Of a stretch of DNA of 64,000 nucleotides, positions 50,464 to 61,190 are shown in pieces. The translations under genes were made by a program, and so were the position numbers. The DNA is from Candidatus Krumholzibacteriota bacterium. GTDB taxonomy: Bacteria; Krumholzibacteriota; Krumholzibacteriia; LZORAL124-64-63. The notes below the pieces were generated by a model. It worked only from the letters and a program-made list of their open reading frames with translations, searched no databases and was not told where the DNA came from. Where the stretch lies: NCBI GenBank assembly GCA_024275485.1, contig JAJRZA010000037.1, positions 111,020 through 175,019 of the forward strand. Reading direction: 5' to 3'. The first letter of the stretch is position 1; each line of letters begins with the position of its first letter.

Positions 50464-51447
50464 ATGCATATTATTTCCGATGCCAGGGGATCCTGGAACG
50501 AACGGTTGCCTGGCTGGCCCTCTCTTCCGGTGACCAACCCCAAAGGTGGCGATACCCGAATTCCCACAGGTTTATGGAGTCAGTTGTCATCGGATCGCCC
50601 TGCTTTGTTGGCGCTTGGGAAATCTCCAGGCACAGGTCTGGATTTCTGGAATCAACTCTATCTGGTAGAATATTCAAAGACTTCCCAATACGATATATTG
50701 AGGGATTTCTTTTCGCGAAACCCTGAAAATCCGGATTGTCTGGCCTGTTTCGCTGTTTCCGGTGAAAATTTTCATGGTCAACATGGCCGCCCTTGGCAAG
50801 CTGTGGCTGGAAACCTTCACCTAAGCGTTTCGGTTCCATTGGATCTTCCTGCCGGGCCGCTATCGCTGGTCTGGACCATGTTGCCGGCGGTTGCCGTGAT
50901 GCACACCCTGGAGCATTTGGGAATTCCCAATATCACCCAAAATGCCGGTTGTGGCATCAAGTGGGTCAACGATGTGCTCTGGGGTGGCCAGAAACTGGCT
51001 GGAGTCATCTCTTCGGTGGTCTCAGGAAAAGGGCGCATTCGTCGGGGATACCTGGGAATCGGCCTGAATGTGGCTGTTGCACCTGAAATGTCGGCGGGAG
51101 ATGCCTCACAAGAGTCGACCTGTCTGCATCAAGAGTTGTCCCCCCATAGTGCAAAATTGGGCCATATTCTGGAGCTGATTTTGGCATCTCTTGCCGATTT
51201 GATCACCGAGTTCAGGATGAATTTCGGGAAAAATCCCGTCCCCAACCGCACCGCCAACATTATTCAAGAATATCGACGTTTCTCCCTGGTTGTTGGACGC
51301 CAGGTCAGAATAGTATCTGATCCATTGAATGGACCCGGGACTGAAATATGTCGGGGGAAGGTCTTGAACATCAACCCTGATCTTAGTCTAGTGGTCGAAG
51401 GCTATCCCCACCCTGTCTGCCAAGGCCGTCTTTTTTTGCAGGAATGA
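50464..51447 (+). CDS. birA: Biotin--[acetyl-CoA-carboxylase] ligase-like
   Basis: [56 protein letters not shown]. Confidence 0.82.
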   Translation: MHIISDARGSWNERLPGWPSLPVTNPKGGDTRIPTGLWSQLSSDRPALLALGKSPGTGLDFWNQLYLVEYSKTSQYDILRDFFSRNPENPDCLACFAVSGENFHGQHGRPWQAVAGNLHLSVSVPLDLPAGPLSLVWTMLPAVAVMHTLEHLGIPNITQNAGCGIKWVNDVLWGGQKLAGVISSVVSGKGRIRRGYLGIGLNVAVAPEMSAGDASQESTCLHQELSPHSAKLGHILELILASLADLITEFRMNFGKNPVPNRTANIIQEYRRFSLVVGRQVRIVSDPLNGPGTEICRGKVLNINPDLSLVVEGYPHPVCQGRLFLQE

Positions 51448-51550
51448 TTACAGTTCTCCCGTATTTTTGCCGAGGATAACCAGGAATGTTCAACTGCGGG
51501 CGCCTTGTCCTTGGGGTGATCGTGGTTTCTATCCATTGCCTGGAGAAAAA

Positions 51551-53332
51551 ATGACGATCGGCACCTCAGCCTGCAACGATATTCGCATCGCACGCACACT
51601 GGCCCAACGTGGAGCCCCGGGGTCCTTTGCCTATGTGGCTCTTGTTTCCTTGGTAACCATGCTTACCTCACTAGCCAGCCAGGCGCCTCTGGGTGTGGGA
51701 GTTCTCATTGCAGTTCTGTTGCTGACCGGGATTTTCCGCAAGCGCCTGAGCAAACGCGTGGATATTGATTATCCTAAATCACCAAAACGCTGGGCCGTGT
51801 CATTCCTGATTTCAACTCTCCTTTTTTCAATAGCTTGGGTTTGTTTTGTTTACCTTGTGATCATTAATTTTGGACTCGGTTGGGAGTTGACCCTCACCAC
51901 CATTGTAACCACCGGCCTGGCATCAGGAGCCATCTCGGCCCTGAGTGCAGATTATCGCACTGCTATCCCATTCCTGTTAATAATGGTTGGCGGAACTGGC
52001 CTGGTTGTCGGGCTTTCGGGTGGTCCCCAGAGCCTGCAGATTTCCCTGATGCTGACTGTTTACCTCATTTATTGTGTGGCCCAAGCTAAAATTCAAAACA
52101 GGCTCTATTTGCAGGAGGCTGAAAAAGCCAATCTCCTGGAGCAACAGGGCCATGCTCTGGCCGTTGCTTCCCGCAAAGCCGAAGTGGCCAACGAGGCCAA
52201 AAGCCTCTTCCTTGCCAACATGAGTCATGAAATCCGCACCCCCATCAACGGAATACTGGGCATGACCGATCTGGCCCTGGCCACAGAACTCAATGATGAA
52301 CAGCGAGAATACCTGCAGTTGGCCCGCTTTTCCGGGGGCAACCTGCTGGTCCTGATCAATGATATCCTCGATTTTTCCCGCATTGAGGCCGGGCGCATGG
52401 TTTTGGATCCCATAGATACCGACCTGACTCGCTTGGTCGGCGAAACCATCGATTCCCTGGTCATGGGAAACATCAAGGTCATGGTTCCGGTGAAATGGGA
52501 TGTGAGCGATTCCTTGCCTCGGCATCTGCTGGTGGATGGAACCCGCCTGACTCAAGTCATCAACAATCTGGTTGGAAATGCCATCAAGTTCACCACGGAC
52601 GGGCAGATCCAGGTGCTGTTGACCGGCAAGGAGTTGGCGAATGATGCTTGGGAAATCAAAGGGAGAGTGATCGATACTGGCATTGGAATCCCTGAAGACA
52701 AGCTCGGCACCATCTTCGGTACTTTCGCCCAGGCTGACAACAGCTTTGTGCGTCGCTATGGAGGCACCGGCTTGGGGTTGGCCATCAGTCGGTCCCTGTT
52801 GCGTATGATGGGAGGCGGACTGTGGGTTGAGAGTGTGGAGGGAGAGGGCAGCGTCTTCCATTTCTCGTTTTCTACAGTTAAAGTCGAATCGAGCGTGCCG
52901 GATCTTCCCCAAACAAATGATGACTCTCACCTGGCCTTTACCGGGGGTGCCATGAAGGTGCTTGTTGTGGAGGACAACCTTGTCAACAGGCGCTACGTTC
53001 AGTTGCTACTGGAAAAGAAGGGACACCTGGTGTCCTTGGCAGAGAATGGGCGTCTTGGCGTTGAAGCGGTGAAAAAGCAGCCGTTTGATTTGGTGCTGAT
53101 GGATGTTCAGATGCCTGAAATGGATGGCCTGTAAGCCACTCGTACTATTCGGTTCAACGAGACCGAATCCCAGGGCCACGTGCCGATCATTGCCTTGACG
53201 GCCCATGCTTCGGCAGAAGACCGGGAACGATGCTTGTCCGCCGGTATGGATGCCTATCTCACCAAACCCCTGCAGGTGGACAAACTCTGGAAGCTCATGG
53301 AGCATATCCGGGAGCACCGTTTGGCACATACC
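51551..53332 (+). pseudogene. Hybrid histidine kinase with receiver domain interrupted by in-frame TAA at 53132-53134
   Basis: [21 protein letters not shown]-box, ATPase boxes, receiver [13 protein letters not shown]...[81 protein letters not shown], all in one frame. Confidence 0.85.
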
Positions 53333-53367
53333 TAGCCCGGACAATCACTTGGGTGGAACTTTCACCC

Positions 53368-53967
53368 ATGTTTTGCGTAAAGTCATCCATGCGAACTCGT
53401 CACCATCCCTTGAAATGGCCATTTTGCGTTTTTCTGGCTATGACTCTCTTCTTCGGTGCTGTTTTTTTGATTCCCCCCGAATGGATCGACTTCTTTTTTT
53501 CTCCTCTCAATATGGCGAATTACCAGGTGTCGGACCGGACCGACAGTTGGCTGAACATATTGCCCCCACCGACAATTGAAACCGCAACCTCGGCAGATGA
53601 ACTGCCCAAGGAAACAGTCCCGCCTCGGACTGCACCACCCACTGAAGATCCCGGCTGGTGGACCGAAGGTTGGCGAATTCAAACCGTCAGCGAAACCCGG
53701 GCCTTGATGACCCCTGGCCAAGTGGACAGCGTTGCTGTGATTCTGGAGGCCTTGGGGGTAGGTCTCGATTTCTCTCGCAAGGCCCTACCGGATAGTTTAC
53801 TGAAACATCAATTGATGCTTTTGCGCATCGAGGACGGTTTTGCTTTCGAAGATCTGAAACCCTTCTTTGAAGCCTTGACCCATGCCCGTGCGATGGCGGA
53901 TAAAATTTCCCGGGAAGCGGATATGTACGATGAACACCTCGGTTCGCAGATCATGGTTCCCGACTGA
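53368..53967 (+). CDS. Hypothetical membrane-anchored protein
   Basis: N-terminal TM (FCVFLAMTLFFGAVFLIPP), Pro-rich linker, C-terminal helical domain. Start could also be ATG 53389. Confidence 0.5.
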   Translation: MFCVKSSMRTRHHPLKWPFCVFLAMTLFFGAVFLIPPEWIDFFFSPLNMANYQVSDRTDSWLNILPPPTIETATSADELPKETVPPRTAPPTEDPGWWTEGWRIQTVSETRALMTPGQVDSVAVILEALGVGLDFSRKALPDSLLKHQLMLLRIEDGFAFEDLKPFFEALTHARAMADKISREADMYDEHLGSQIMVPD

Positions 53968-54076
53968 TGGCCGCAAAGCGGCTCGGTGGCCTTTGCCCAA
54001 AATTGTGATACCTTAATACTTGATTACAGAAGTCAGGTATCACTGACAGACCTTCCCTATCGGTTGAAAAGGCAAT

Positions 54077-54532
54077 ATGTTCAAAATCAGCAAAGCCGAA
54101 GAACAGGCCATGAGGCTGACCTTGCGTCTGGCTGCCACCGGCCAACAGCAAACCCTGGCTGATCTGGCCCTTGCCGAAGATTTGCCCGAACCAACGGTGG
54201 CCAAGGTGCTTGGCCAACTGCGCCGCGCTGGAGTGGTTGATGCCGTTCGAGGGCGGCATGGCGGTTATGTGCTGGCCGGCAAGCCGGAGGAAGTCTCCAC
54301 CAGGCGGGTTTTGAACAGTGTGGGTCCCGAATCCATCGCAGGAACGCCTTGTCCAAACCACCCTGAGGTCCCCTGTCCCAGAAATTCTGATTGCGGTTTG
54401 CGCTCGGTGTGGCAACATCTGGAAAAGACCTTGTCCGAGGTGTTGGAGCACACCACCATCGCCGACCTGTTGGAGAAGGAGGCCAAGGTTGCTGCCCAGC
54501 TCCAAAACCGATGGCCCTTATCCGGAGAATAA
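54077..54532 (+). CDS. Rrf2 family transcriptional regulator
   Basis: FKISKAEEQAMRLTLRLAATG...ADLALAEDLPEPTVAKVLGQLRRAGVVDAVRGRHGGYVLA; Cys cluster CPNHPEVPCPRNSDC. Confidence 0.88.
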   Translation: MFKISKAEEQAMRLTLRLAATGQQQTLADLALAEDLPEPTVAKVLGQLRRAGVVDAVRGRHGGYVLAGKPEEVSTRRVLNSVGPESIAGTPCPNHPEVPCPRNSDCGLRSVWQHLEKTLSEVLEHTTIADLLEKEAKVAAQLQNRWPLSGE

Positions 54533-54536
54533 CTTC

Positions 54537-54821
54537 ATGTTTGAGATCATCAGGCAGGATTCAGGCACCGTAACCCTGCACGGTCGTTTGGACGCAGCCT
54601 CCGCCGCCAAAGCCCGCAATTTCCTTGATGAAATTGAAACTACCTGCCGTCTGGATTTTGCAGGTCTGGAATATATTGCCAGCGTTGGACTGGGGTTGTT
54701 GGCTTCAGTACAAAAACGACTCATGGCCCGTGGGGACGGCCTCATCTTGGCTGGCCTGAACCCGCACCTGCGGGAAGTTCTTTCCCTGGCCGGATTTGAG
54801 GGCATTTTTGAATTCGAGTGA
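54537..54821 (+). CDS. STAS-domain anti-sigma factor antagonist-like
   Basis: VTLHGRLDAASAAKARNFLDEI...LDFAGLEYIASVGLGLLASVQKRL. Confidence 0.82.
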   Translation: MFEIIRQDSGTVTLHGRLDAASAAKARNFLDEIETTCRLDFAGLEYIASVGLGLLASVQKRLMARGDGLILAGLNPHLREVLSLAGFEGIFEFE

Positions 54822-55845
54822 TCTTTACCAAGATTCCGGAACCCTGGTCAGCTTGGCCGTTTCGCTTGGTCCGGTAATGCTATTCCTGCTTTCCCTAGTT
54901 TTTCTGGACACCTTTCGGCTGGTGCGTTTTCGCCGGGTTGTTTGGGCCATCGTGGCGGGCATCGGTACAGGGTTGGCCAGTTATTTGGTCAATACAAGTT
55001 TGCTGAGCCTTCTGGGTTGGCCGGTGATCACTTTTGCCGTTGTCCTGGCACCCGTGGTTGAAGAATCCCTCAAGGGTTTGTACATGGGGTGGTTGCTGAA
55101 AACCCGGCGGGCAGGCTTCCTCATCGACGCGGCCATACTTGGTTTTGCCACCGGCAGCGGTTTCGCCTTGGCCGAGAATATTTTCTATCTGCGCAATCTG
55201 CCCGATGCGCCGCTCTTTGTCTGGATTATCCGTGGTTTTGGAACGGCCATCATGCACGGCGGTGCCACGGCGATTTTTGCCATTGCTGCCAGGGCCCTCA
55301 CCGAAACCCGCCTGACCTTGTCCTGGCGAGTCTGGCTGCCCGGATTGATGGCCGCCATTTTGGTGCACTCATTGTTCAATCGGATGCTGAACAAACCAGT
55401 GTTGGCAACCGTGGTTGTCGTGGTGGTGCTGCCTCTGTTGATGCGCTGGGTCTACAAAGTGGGAGAAGATCGATTGCGCCGCTGGCTGGGGCATGGATTT
55501 GACCGCGACACCGAACTGCTGGCACTTATCAATGAGGGACAGGTGAGTGAAACACCACTGGGTCGTTACCTGGTTTCCCTGCGTGGAAGTTTCCGGCCGG
55601 ACACCGTGGCGGATATGCTCTGTCTGTTGCGCCTGCAGGCTGAATTGTCAATTCGTGCCAAAGGCATAATCCTTTTGCGGGAGCACGGCCTGAAACCGGA
55701 TGATGATCCGGAGCTGCGGGCCAAACTGGAGGAGGTCTGGCACCTCGAAGGCAACATCGGCAAAACCGGGTTGTTGGCTTTGCGCCCCGTTTGTCGCTGG
55801 AAGGGTGCCGACCGCTGGCAACGTCATCTGTTGGACGAGTTATAA
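54796..55845 (+). CDS. PrsW family intramembrane metalloprotease
   Basis: VVEESLKGLYMGWLL (EExxK), GFALAENIFYL, MHGGATAIFA, HSLFNRML; TTG start, also 54808. Confidence 0.82.
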   Translation: MRAFLNSSDLYQDSGTLVSLAVSLGPVMLFLLSLVFLDTFRLVRFRRVVWAIVAGIGTGLASYLVNTSLLSLLGWPVITFAVVLAPVVEESLKGLYMGWLLKTRRAGFLIDAAILGFATGSGFALAENIFYLRNLPDAPLFVWIIRGFGTAIMHGGATAIFAIAARALTETRLTLSWRVWLPGLMAAILVHSLFNRMLNKPVLATVVVVVVLPLLMRWVYKVGEDRLRRWLGHGFDRDTELLALINEGQVSETPLGRYLVSLRGSFRPDTVADMLCLLRLQAELSIRAKGIILLREHGLKPDDDPELRAKLEEVWHLEGNIGKTGLLALRPVCRWKGADRWQRHLLDEL

Positions 55846-58800
55846 GTTCCTGATCAAACCGCCGCGCCGGTTGTCCAACCTGAATCCGTGCCTCTGGTAA
55901 AACTGCCGCAGGAAGAAATGCGTGCGCAGGGTTTTGATTCCAAGGCCACTCATTCGGGTGGAAAAGTCCGCCAACAATGATCCGGCAATGCCCCTTTCCC
56001 ACAATGCCTGACTGACGACGATCCCATCCAGGAAGACAGTCTGGTCATCCTGGTGACGATAAACAACTCCGCCAATGATCTGCTCCGTCTCATCCCTGGC
56101 CACCAGGAAATGATCAGCTGAACTGATGGATTTGGGGAAGCCCGCCTGCAGGAACAAGCGGTACAACTGACCCACCTCGGCAGGTCCGCTCGGTTCGCTG
56201 ACCTGGTAAGAGCGCTGGTGCTCGTCGTCGATGGTTGAGCGAACAATGACCTTGTTCATTTCCGCAGTGCCCACGTCTGTAACTTCAACCTTCTCTCCCT
56301 TTTGGCGATGAGGGAAAACCATTCGGTTGAAGGCAATGCGGTCATCCATATCAACCAGGCTGGCCTGAAGTTCGGAGAGTTCCACCATTTGAGTGGCCCG
56401 CAACTGGGGGTGACGGTGCATGCGCACCAGCAAACGATCGAAAATATCCAGCAGGTGAATCTCCGCTTCCTGGAAGTATGTGCCTCGGAAAAGAGTGAAC
56501 CGGGCCATATCACCGAGCCTGTTCAAGCGGTAGAGTCTGGCCAGTTCTTCGATAATACTCAGTCGGGCACGCACCGTGGCCTGGAGGTTATTGCGCTGCC
56601 ATTCCCCAAAGCGCCCGATGGCTCCCCTCAGGGGACGGGGCAGGTAATATTGAGTCTCCAGCGAATCGATAAACGACTCCAGGGCAGTTTGAAATTGGGG
56701 GCCCAGGTCTTTTTGGGTTTCACTGGCAATTTCATCGCGCAGCTCGTGGAACCAGACCAGGCTGTCTTCAACACCCAGGGCTTCAACAAATGCTTCGAAT
56801 ATCCATTGATTTTCCAGGTAAGGTCGAATCCAGGGATAATGGCTCAAGGTGTGCTGATAAATATTCTTCCACATGGGACGGATCAACGACAGCGGACCGT
56901 CATAATATTTCCAACCGGTGAGATTGTTCTGAACGGCGCCTTTGCGGAAATCCGGTTCCGGCACCACAATGTTGTTGGGAGTGACTAGGCCGGGGATAAG
57001 GCGTCGACCGCTGTTGCGCCAACCCTTGACCACCACACTCATGGCCCGAACAAGGAGCTGGTGCCATTTCAAGGCCGTAGGAGGGCTGGTTCCAGGCCCA
57101 CGCACACTGCTGAATTCGCGAATTTTCTCCCACACCGTCAAATCACTGACGTAGGCCATGGACAGGGCGCCCAGCTCAGGGCGGCAGCAACCAAAATTTG
57201 GCAGCATGGAGGTGCCAAAGGGGTACCCTTTCAAGACAATGTACCAGTGGATGGTTTCCACCATCCGGTCAATGCTGCCACCCTTGTTGATGATCAACTG
57301 CAGGTCGAAGTGTTTGCCGGTTTTGGTGTTGATGCTGACCCGGTAACGCGAATCCTCGAAGTGCGAAATAATCCGGGACACCCAAATTCCGTCGGGGCCT
57401 ATTTCATCAAGGAACAGCTCTTCGCCATTGAAAGCCAGCATGATGGATTGTTTGAGGAATGTCGTTCCGATCAGGACTTTCTTCAGTTTGCCGACTTCCG
57501 ATTTACTCAATCCTTCCTGGAAACCGATTTTTCCTTTCCAGGCTTCAGCCTCAAAGCCTTTGAAATTGCTCTTCAGACTATCCTCGAACCAGGAGGCCAT
57601 GGTGTCGAATTCCTTCCGGGCACTGGCCGCCAAATCCGGGTCATCGGTGTTCATGATCCAACAGACAAGTTCTCCGCGGATGGAATTATAGAACTCAGGA
57701 TGATAACGACCGAAGTCGGCCAGCAGTCGGAAAAGATCTTCGAATAGACGCCGGGTTTTTTCATTGGTGGGCCAGGTCAACTGGGTTCGATACGTGAACA
57801 GGCGTTGCCTCAGGGCCTGCAAACGTCTGGGCTCAATGCTGGCGCGACTGATGGCCTCAAAGCTGGTTTCATCCAGGAATGGTTGGCCAGATTCGATGAA
57901 AACCGGCAGGGAGCTCAGGTAGTCGGGCACCGGTTGATCCAGCACCAGAAGTTGGTAGGCCCGGCAGCGAATGCTCTTGTCCGGATGGTTGGCCAAAGCC
58001 TCCAGGCGGCGGCGGATTACATCGCCGAGCCGGTTGCCGACGTGGCCCAACTGATCGTCCAGGTCCTTGATGGCTGCCATGGCGGGCCTGGATTTTCCGA
58101 ACAGGGCCCGGCTGCAAAGGGTGTTGACCATGTCCACGGTGGGGTCAACCCTGGGCAGGTGTATGGTTTCGAAAGCGCCATCCACATCCCTTACCGGCAG
58201 GGTGACTTGTTCGTTGAAGAAGCCGAGCATGGTGTCCCAGCCCAGTTTGCAGGGACAAAAGGCCATAAGCTGGGGGTTGGCCAACCACAATAGCGGTTGG
58301 CGGGTGAGCAATCCCAGGTCAATGGATTGGCCCTGGAGGATGTACTCCAGATCGCCAATTTGGACCCGGCCGTTTTGGCCGGGACGAACCAGGAGCTCGG
58401 CGGAAGTCTCCCGATTGAAGAGATGGGTATCACGCACCGTGATGGCATCATCCAGAATTCCCAGATCCCTGACGAACCAGCGCGGAATGCTGACCTCGAA
58501 ATCACCCACTTCCAGGACCTGAATATTGGACTGGTACAATTCGTTGATGACCTGGGAGAAATTCTTCTCAATGGTTTTGCGCCGGAAAGAACCCTTGGGT
58601 GTCAATTCTCCCTGATCCAGGGTGAAGTCACGCTCCACCACCGTGAAATTCACCACCCGCTCAAAAGATGGCAGGCCCGGGTTGGCGGCAGTGACGATCT
58701 GGTTGAAATATTCGCGCCGTTCTTCTTCAGTGGTCAATGATCGTAGCACGTCGTCATCGGTGTCCGGTACAATGAGCAGGGTGTTGAACGAACGTCCGTC

Positions 58801-60474
58801 ACCTGCTAGAAAAGTGCGTTTGATTCCCGGCACACCATCAAAGAGGCTCTCCACTTTGCGTGGAGCGATGGTCTGACCGCGGTTGTTCTTGTAAATATCC
58901 TTGATGCGATCAACGATTTCCAGATGCCCGTGGTCGTTTTCCTGAAAGAGGTCCCCCGTGGGCAGCCAATAATTATCATTCCCCGGTTCATCCACAATCA
59001 ATTCGCCCACGGGGGCTTCGGCTGGAAGGTATCGGGCAATGTAGGGCCCCGCAATTTGCAGTTCGCCCTGATCGCCGAAATTAACGGCAACACCAGGCAA
59101 TGGTATGCCCACTGAACCCGGCACATAGTCATCGGGCGGAGTCATGGTCAACCCGCCAGTGCCCTCGGTCATGCCAAAACCACTGCACAGGGCCACGCCG
59201 CCACGATGGAAGAAACGAAATACCTTTGGGTCCAGATATCCGGCGGCGGACAGACCCCAGAAAAGCCGGGACCCGGTAACGTGACGGAAAGCTTCAGCCT
59301 GGTCCATGGGCGAGTCGGGGTCATTGGCCAACTCGATAATGCGATCGCGAATTTGTACCCAGCGCACGGGCACGCTGATCAGGGCGGTGGGTTGAATATC
59401 CTGGAACTGGCTGATCAGGGTGTCGGCCGAAGGATTGCCGGAAAAGACATAGGTGCCACCCCAGAATATGGTGCCCAGCATTTCCAGGTAGCGGCCAAAA
59501 GTATGAAAGAGAGGCAAGTAGCAAAGCAGAATTTCTTCACGTCCAACCTCGGGCAGGGCCGCCGCCCGTGCAAAGCGCTTGCTCACCAGATTCATTTGGT
59601 TGAAGGCCACTCCCTTGGGACGGCCGGTGCTGCCGCTGGTGAACATCACCGTGCTCACCTCGCGCATGCTTCGCCGGGGCCGGGCCTCGAGTACGGCATT
59701 GATTTCGTCGGTGTTCTGCAGGGCTCGCCATTCCTCCAGCATCTTGATGTCGTCACTGCCGGCTCTCAGGCAATCGTTCAGGGTAAAAATAACAAAGCGA
59801 CGCCTGGTTTTTTCACGCACCGAAAGCAGAATATCCAACCGTTCCGGGTGATCACAAACCGCACAGGTAATATTCAGACGATCAAATATCCAGACCAGGT
59901 TATCCACATTGAAATGAACATTGAGGGGACTGACAAAGATGTCGTGAGTCAGGCAAGCCAAATCGCAACAGGCCGATCCGATACCGTTTTCACAAAGCAG
60001 GACCACCCTGGGCTCTGTGGGCTGGTAGGACGGGTCTTCATAGGCCGATTCCAGGATACCGTATTTGAGGAAAACTGCGGCATTGGATTGAACGCGCTGT
60101 TGGATTTGCCGATAGGACCAACTTCCACCACTGGTTTCACTCAGGTCCTGGAACAGGACATGATCAGGTTGCTTTTCCGTCCGCTGGTCCAGAAGATCTC
60201 CCAGGTTGAACCCCAGGTCCTCCACCAACCGAAAAGTGGTCTCGGCCCACCTGAGAGCTTCGTCGTGACCGGGCAATGCCGTCAGAAAACGAGGGTGACG
60301 GGTTTCCTCCAGGTAGTTCAGCCATTGTTGCCGGGATATGGCCTTCACACCCTCTTTTTTGAGGGCCTCTTCCACCCATTGCAGGAGGTCCATGGCTTCC
60401 TGCTCGGTTAAACTCTCCCCGGCATCCTTGAAAGGACTCATCAGGCCAAGAAATCGGCTCGAACTAATATCCAC
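55840..60474 (-). CDS. ~1544-aa multidomain protein: AMP-dependent acyl-CoA ligase-like, large uncharacterised middle region, C-terminal GNAT
   Basis: VMFTSGSTGRPKGVAF (ANL P-loop), YWLPTGDLF, IVDRIKDIYKNNRGQTIAPRKVES; C-terminal GNAT LDGIVVSQALWERGIAGSLLADF...FYQRHGFRL. GTG start 3 nt after the response-regulator stop. Confidence 0.85.
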   Translation of the reverse strand: MDISSSRFLGLMSPFKDAGESLTEQEAMDLLQWVEEALKKEGVKAISRQQWLNYLEETRHPRFLTALPGHDEALRWAETTFRLVEDLGFNLGDLLDQRTEKQPDHVLFQDLSETSGGSWSYRQIQQRVQSNAAVFLKYGILESAYEDPSYQPTEPRVVLLCENGIGSACCDLACLTHDIFVSPLNVHFNVDNLVWIFDRLNITCAVCDHPERLDILLSVREKTRRRFVIFTLNDCLRAGSDDIKMLEEWRALQNTDEINAVLEARPRRSMREVSTVMFTSGSTGRPKGVAFNQMNLVSKRFARAAALPEVGREEILLCYLPLFHTFGRYLEMLGTIFWGGTYVFSGNPSADTLISQFQDIQPTALISVPVRWVQIRDRIIELANDPDSPMDQAEAFRHVTGSRLFWGLSAAGYLDPKVFRFFHRGGVALCSGFGMTEGTGGLTMTPPDDYVPGSVGIPLPGVAVNFGDQGELQIAGPYIARYLPAEAPVGELIVDEPGNDNYWLPTGDLFQENDHGHLEIVDRIKDIYKNNRGQTIAPRKVESLFDGVPGIKRTFLAGDGRSFNTLLIVPDTDDDVLRSLTTEEERREYFNQIVTAANPGLPSFERVVNFTVVERDFTLDQGELTPKGSFRRKTIEKNFSQVINELYQSNIQVLEVGDFEVSIPRWFVRDLGILDDAITVRDTHLFNRETSAELLVRPGQNGRVQIGDLEYILQGQSIDLGLLTRQPLLWLANPQLMAFCPCKLGWDTMLGFFNEQVTLPVRDVDGAFETIHLPRVDPTVDMVNTLCSRALFGKSRPAMAAIKDLDDQLGHVGNRLGDVIRRRLEALANHPDKSIRCRAYQLLVLDQPVPDYLSSLPVFIESGQPFLDETSFEAISRASIEPRRLQALRQRLFTYRTQLTWPTNEKTRRLFEDLFRLLADFGRYHPEFYNSIRGELVCWIMNTDDPDLAASARKEFDTMASWFEDSLKSNFKGFEAEAWKGKIGFQEGLSKSEVGKLKKVLIGTTFLKQSIMLAFNGEELFLDEIGPDGIWVSRIISHFEDSRYRVSINTKTGKHFDLQLIINKGGSIDRMVETIHWYIVLKGYPFGTSMLPNFGCCRPELGALSMAYVSDLTVWEKIREFSSVRGPGTSPPTALKWHQLLVRAMSVVVKGWRNSGRRLIPGLVTPNNIVVPEPDFRKGAVQNNLTGWKYYDGPLSLIRPMWKNIYQHTLSHYPWIRPYLENQWIFEAFVEALGVEDSLVWFHELRDEIASETQKDLGPQFQTALESFIDSLETQYYLPRPLRGAIGRFGEWQRNNLQATVRARLSIIEELARLYRLNRLGDMARFTLFRGTYFQEAEIHLLDIFDRLLVRMHRHPQLRATQMVELSELQASLVDMDDRIAFNRMVFPHRQKGEKVEVTDVGTAEMNKVIVRSTIDDEHQRSYQVSEPSGPAEVGQLYRLFLQAGFPKSISSADHFLVARDETEQIIGGVVYRHQDDQTVFLDGIVVSQALWERGIAGSLLADFSTRMSGLGIKTLRTHFFLRQFYQRHGFRLDNRRGGLIRNL

Positions 60475-60476
60475 AA

Positions 60477-61190
60477 TCACTCCTGCCCGCCATCTTCCGG
60501 ATTGGTAGCCAGACGATACCCCACCCCATGCACTGTCAAGATATGACTGGGTTTCTTGGGGTCCGTTTCGATAATCTTGCGCAGCGAAAGGATGAAGTTG
60601 TCCACGGTTCGCGTGGTTGGGTAGGCGCCGAATCCCCAAACCCGATCCAGGATTGTTTGACGATCCACCGGCTCGCCTTCGTGCTCCTTTAGCAACCGCA
60701 GGATCATGACCTCTTTCTCCTTGAGGACGATGGCGCCTTCATCACTGGTGGCCTCAAAGGTGCGCAGATTCACCCTGGCCCGGCCAATAACCAGGTCTTC
60801 GGGAGCTTCCTGGCTCCGGAACCAATCCTGTCGGCGGAAAATGCTTTTGATGCGGGCCAGCAGCTCATTCAATTCGAAAGGTTTGGTGATGTAATCATCG
60901 CCACCTTCGTCCAAGCCCCGGATGCGATCCTTGCCCGCACCCCGGGCAGTCAGAAAGAGAATGGGCACCCGGTCGCCTTCGTGGCGGATCAAACTACAAA
61001 GCTCGAAGCCATCCATGCCCGGCAGCATGACATCCAGCAGAATCAGGTCCACCCCACCGCGTTGCCAGAGCTTGAGGCCCAGTTCGGCATTTTCGGCCAT
61101 CACGGGTTCATAACCTTCAAGGTCCAGGTTGATCTGCAGGCCATCTGCCAGGTGGGCATCATCTTCTACGACCAGAATTCGCCGTTTCAT
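60477..61190 (-). CDS. OmpR/PhoB family response regulator
   Basis: RILVVEDDAHLADGLQ, LILLDVMLPGMDG, YITKPFELNELLARI; winged helix DRVWGFGAYPTTRTVDNFILSLRKIIE. Confidence 0.93.
   Translation of the reverse strand: MKRRILVVEDDAHLADGLQINLDLEGYEPVMAENAELGLKLWQRGGVDLILLDVMLPGMDGFELCSLIRHEGDRVPILFLTARGAGKDRIRGLDEGGDDYITKPFELNELLARIKSIFRRQDWFRSQEAPEDLVIGRARVNLRTFEATSDEGAIVLKEKEVMILRLLKEHEGEPVDRQTILDRVWGFGAYPTTRTVDNFILSLRKIIETDPKKPSHILTVHGVGYRLATNPEDGGQE

Noticed and set aside
52000-52160. CRISPR or tandem repeats anywhere in the window
   Set aside because: No regularly spaced direct repeats were seen on reading. Coordinates are nominal.
219-53332. Stop-codon reassignment (TAG/TAA/TGA recoded genome-wide)
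   Set aside because: The three interrupted genes use three different stops (TAG, TAA, TGA plus frameshift). All other genes end normally with the same codons, so local mutation or sequence error fits better.
59206-60411. 401-aa plus-strand ORF opposite the AMP-ligase
   Set aside because: Antisense to conserved ANL motifs. Composition typical of a shadow ORF.
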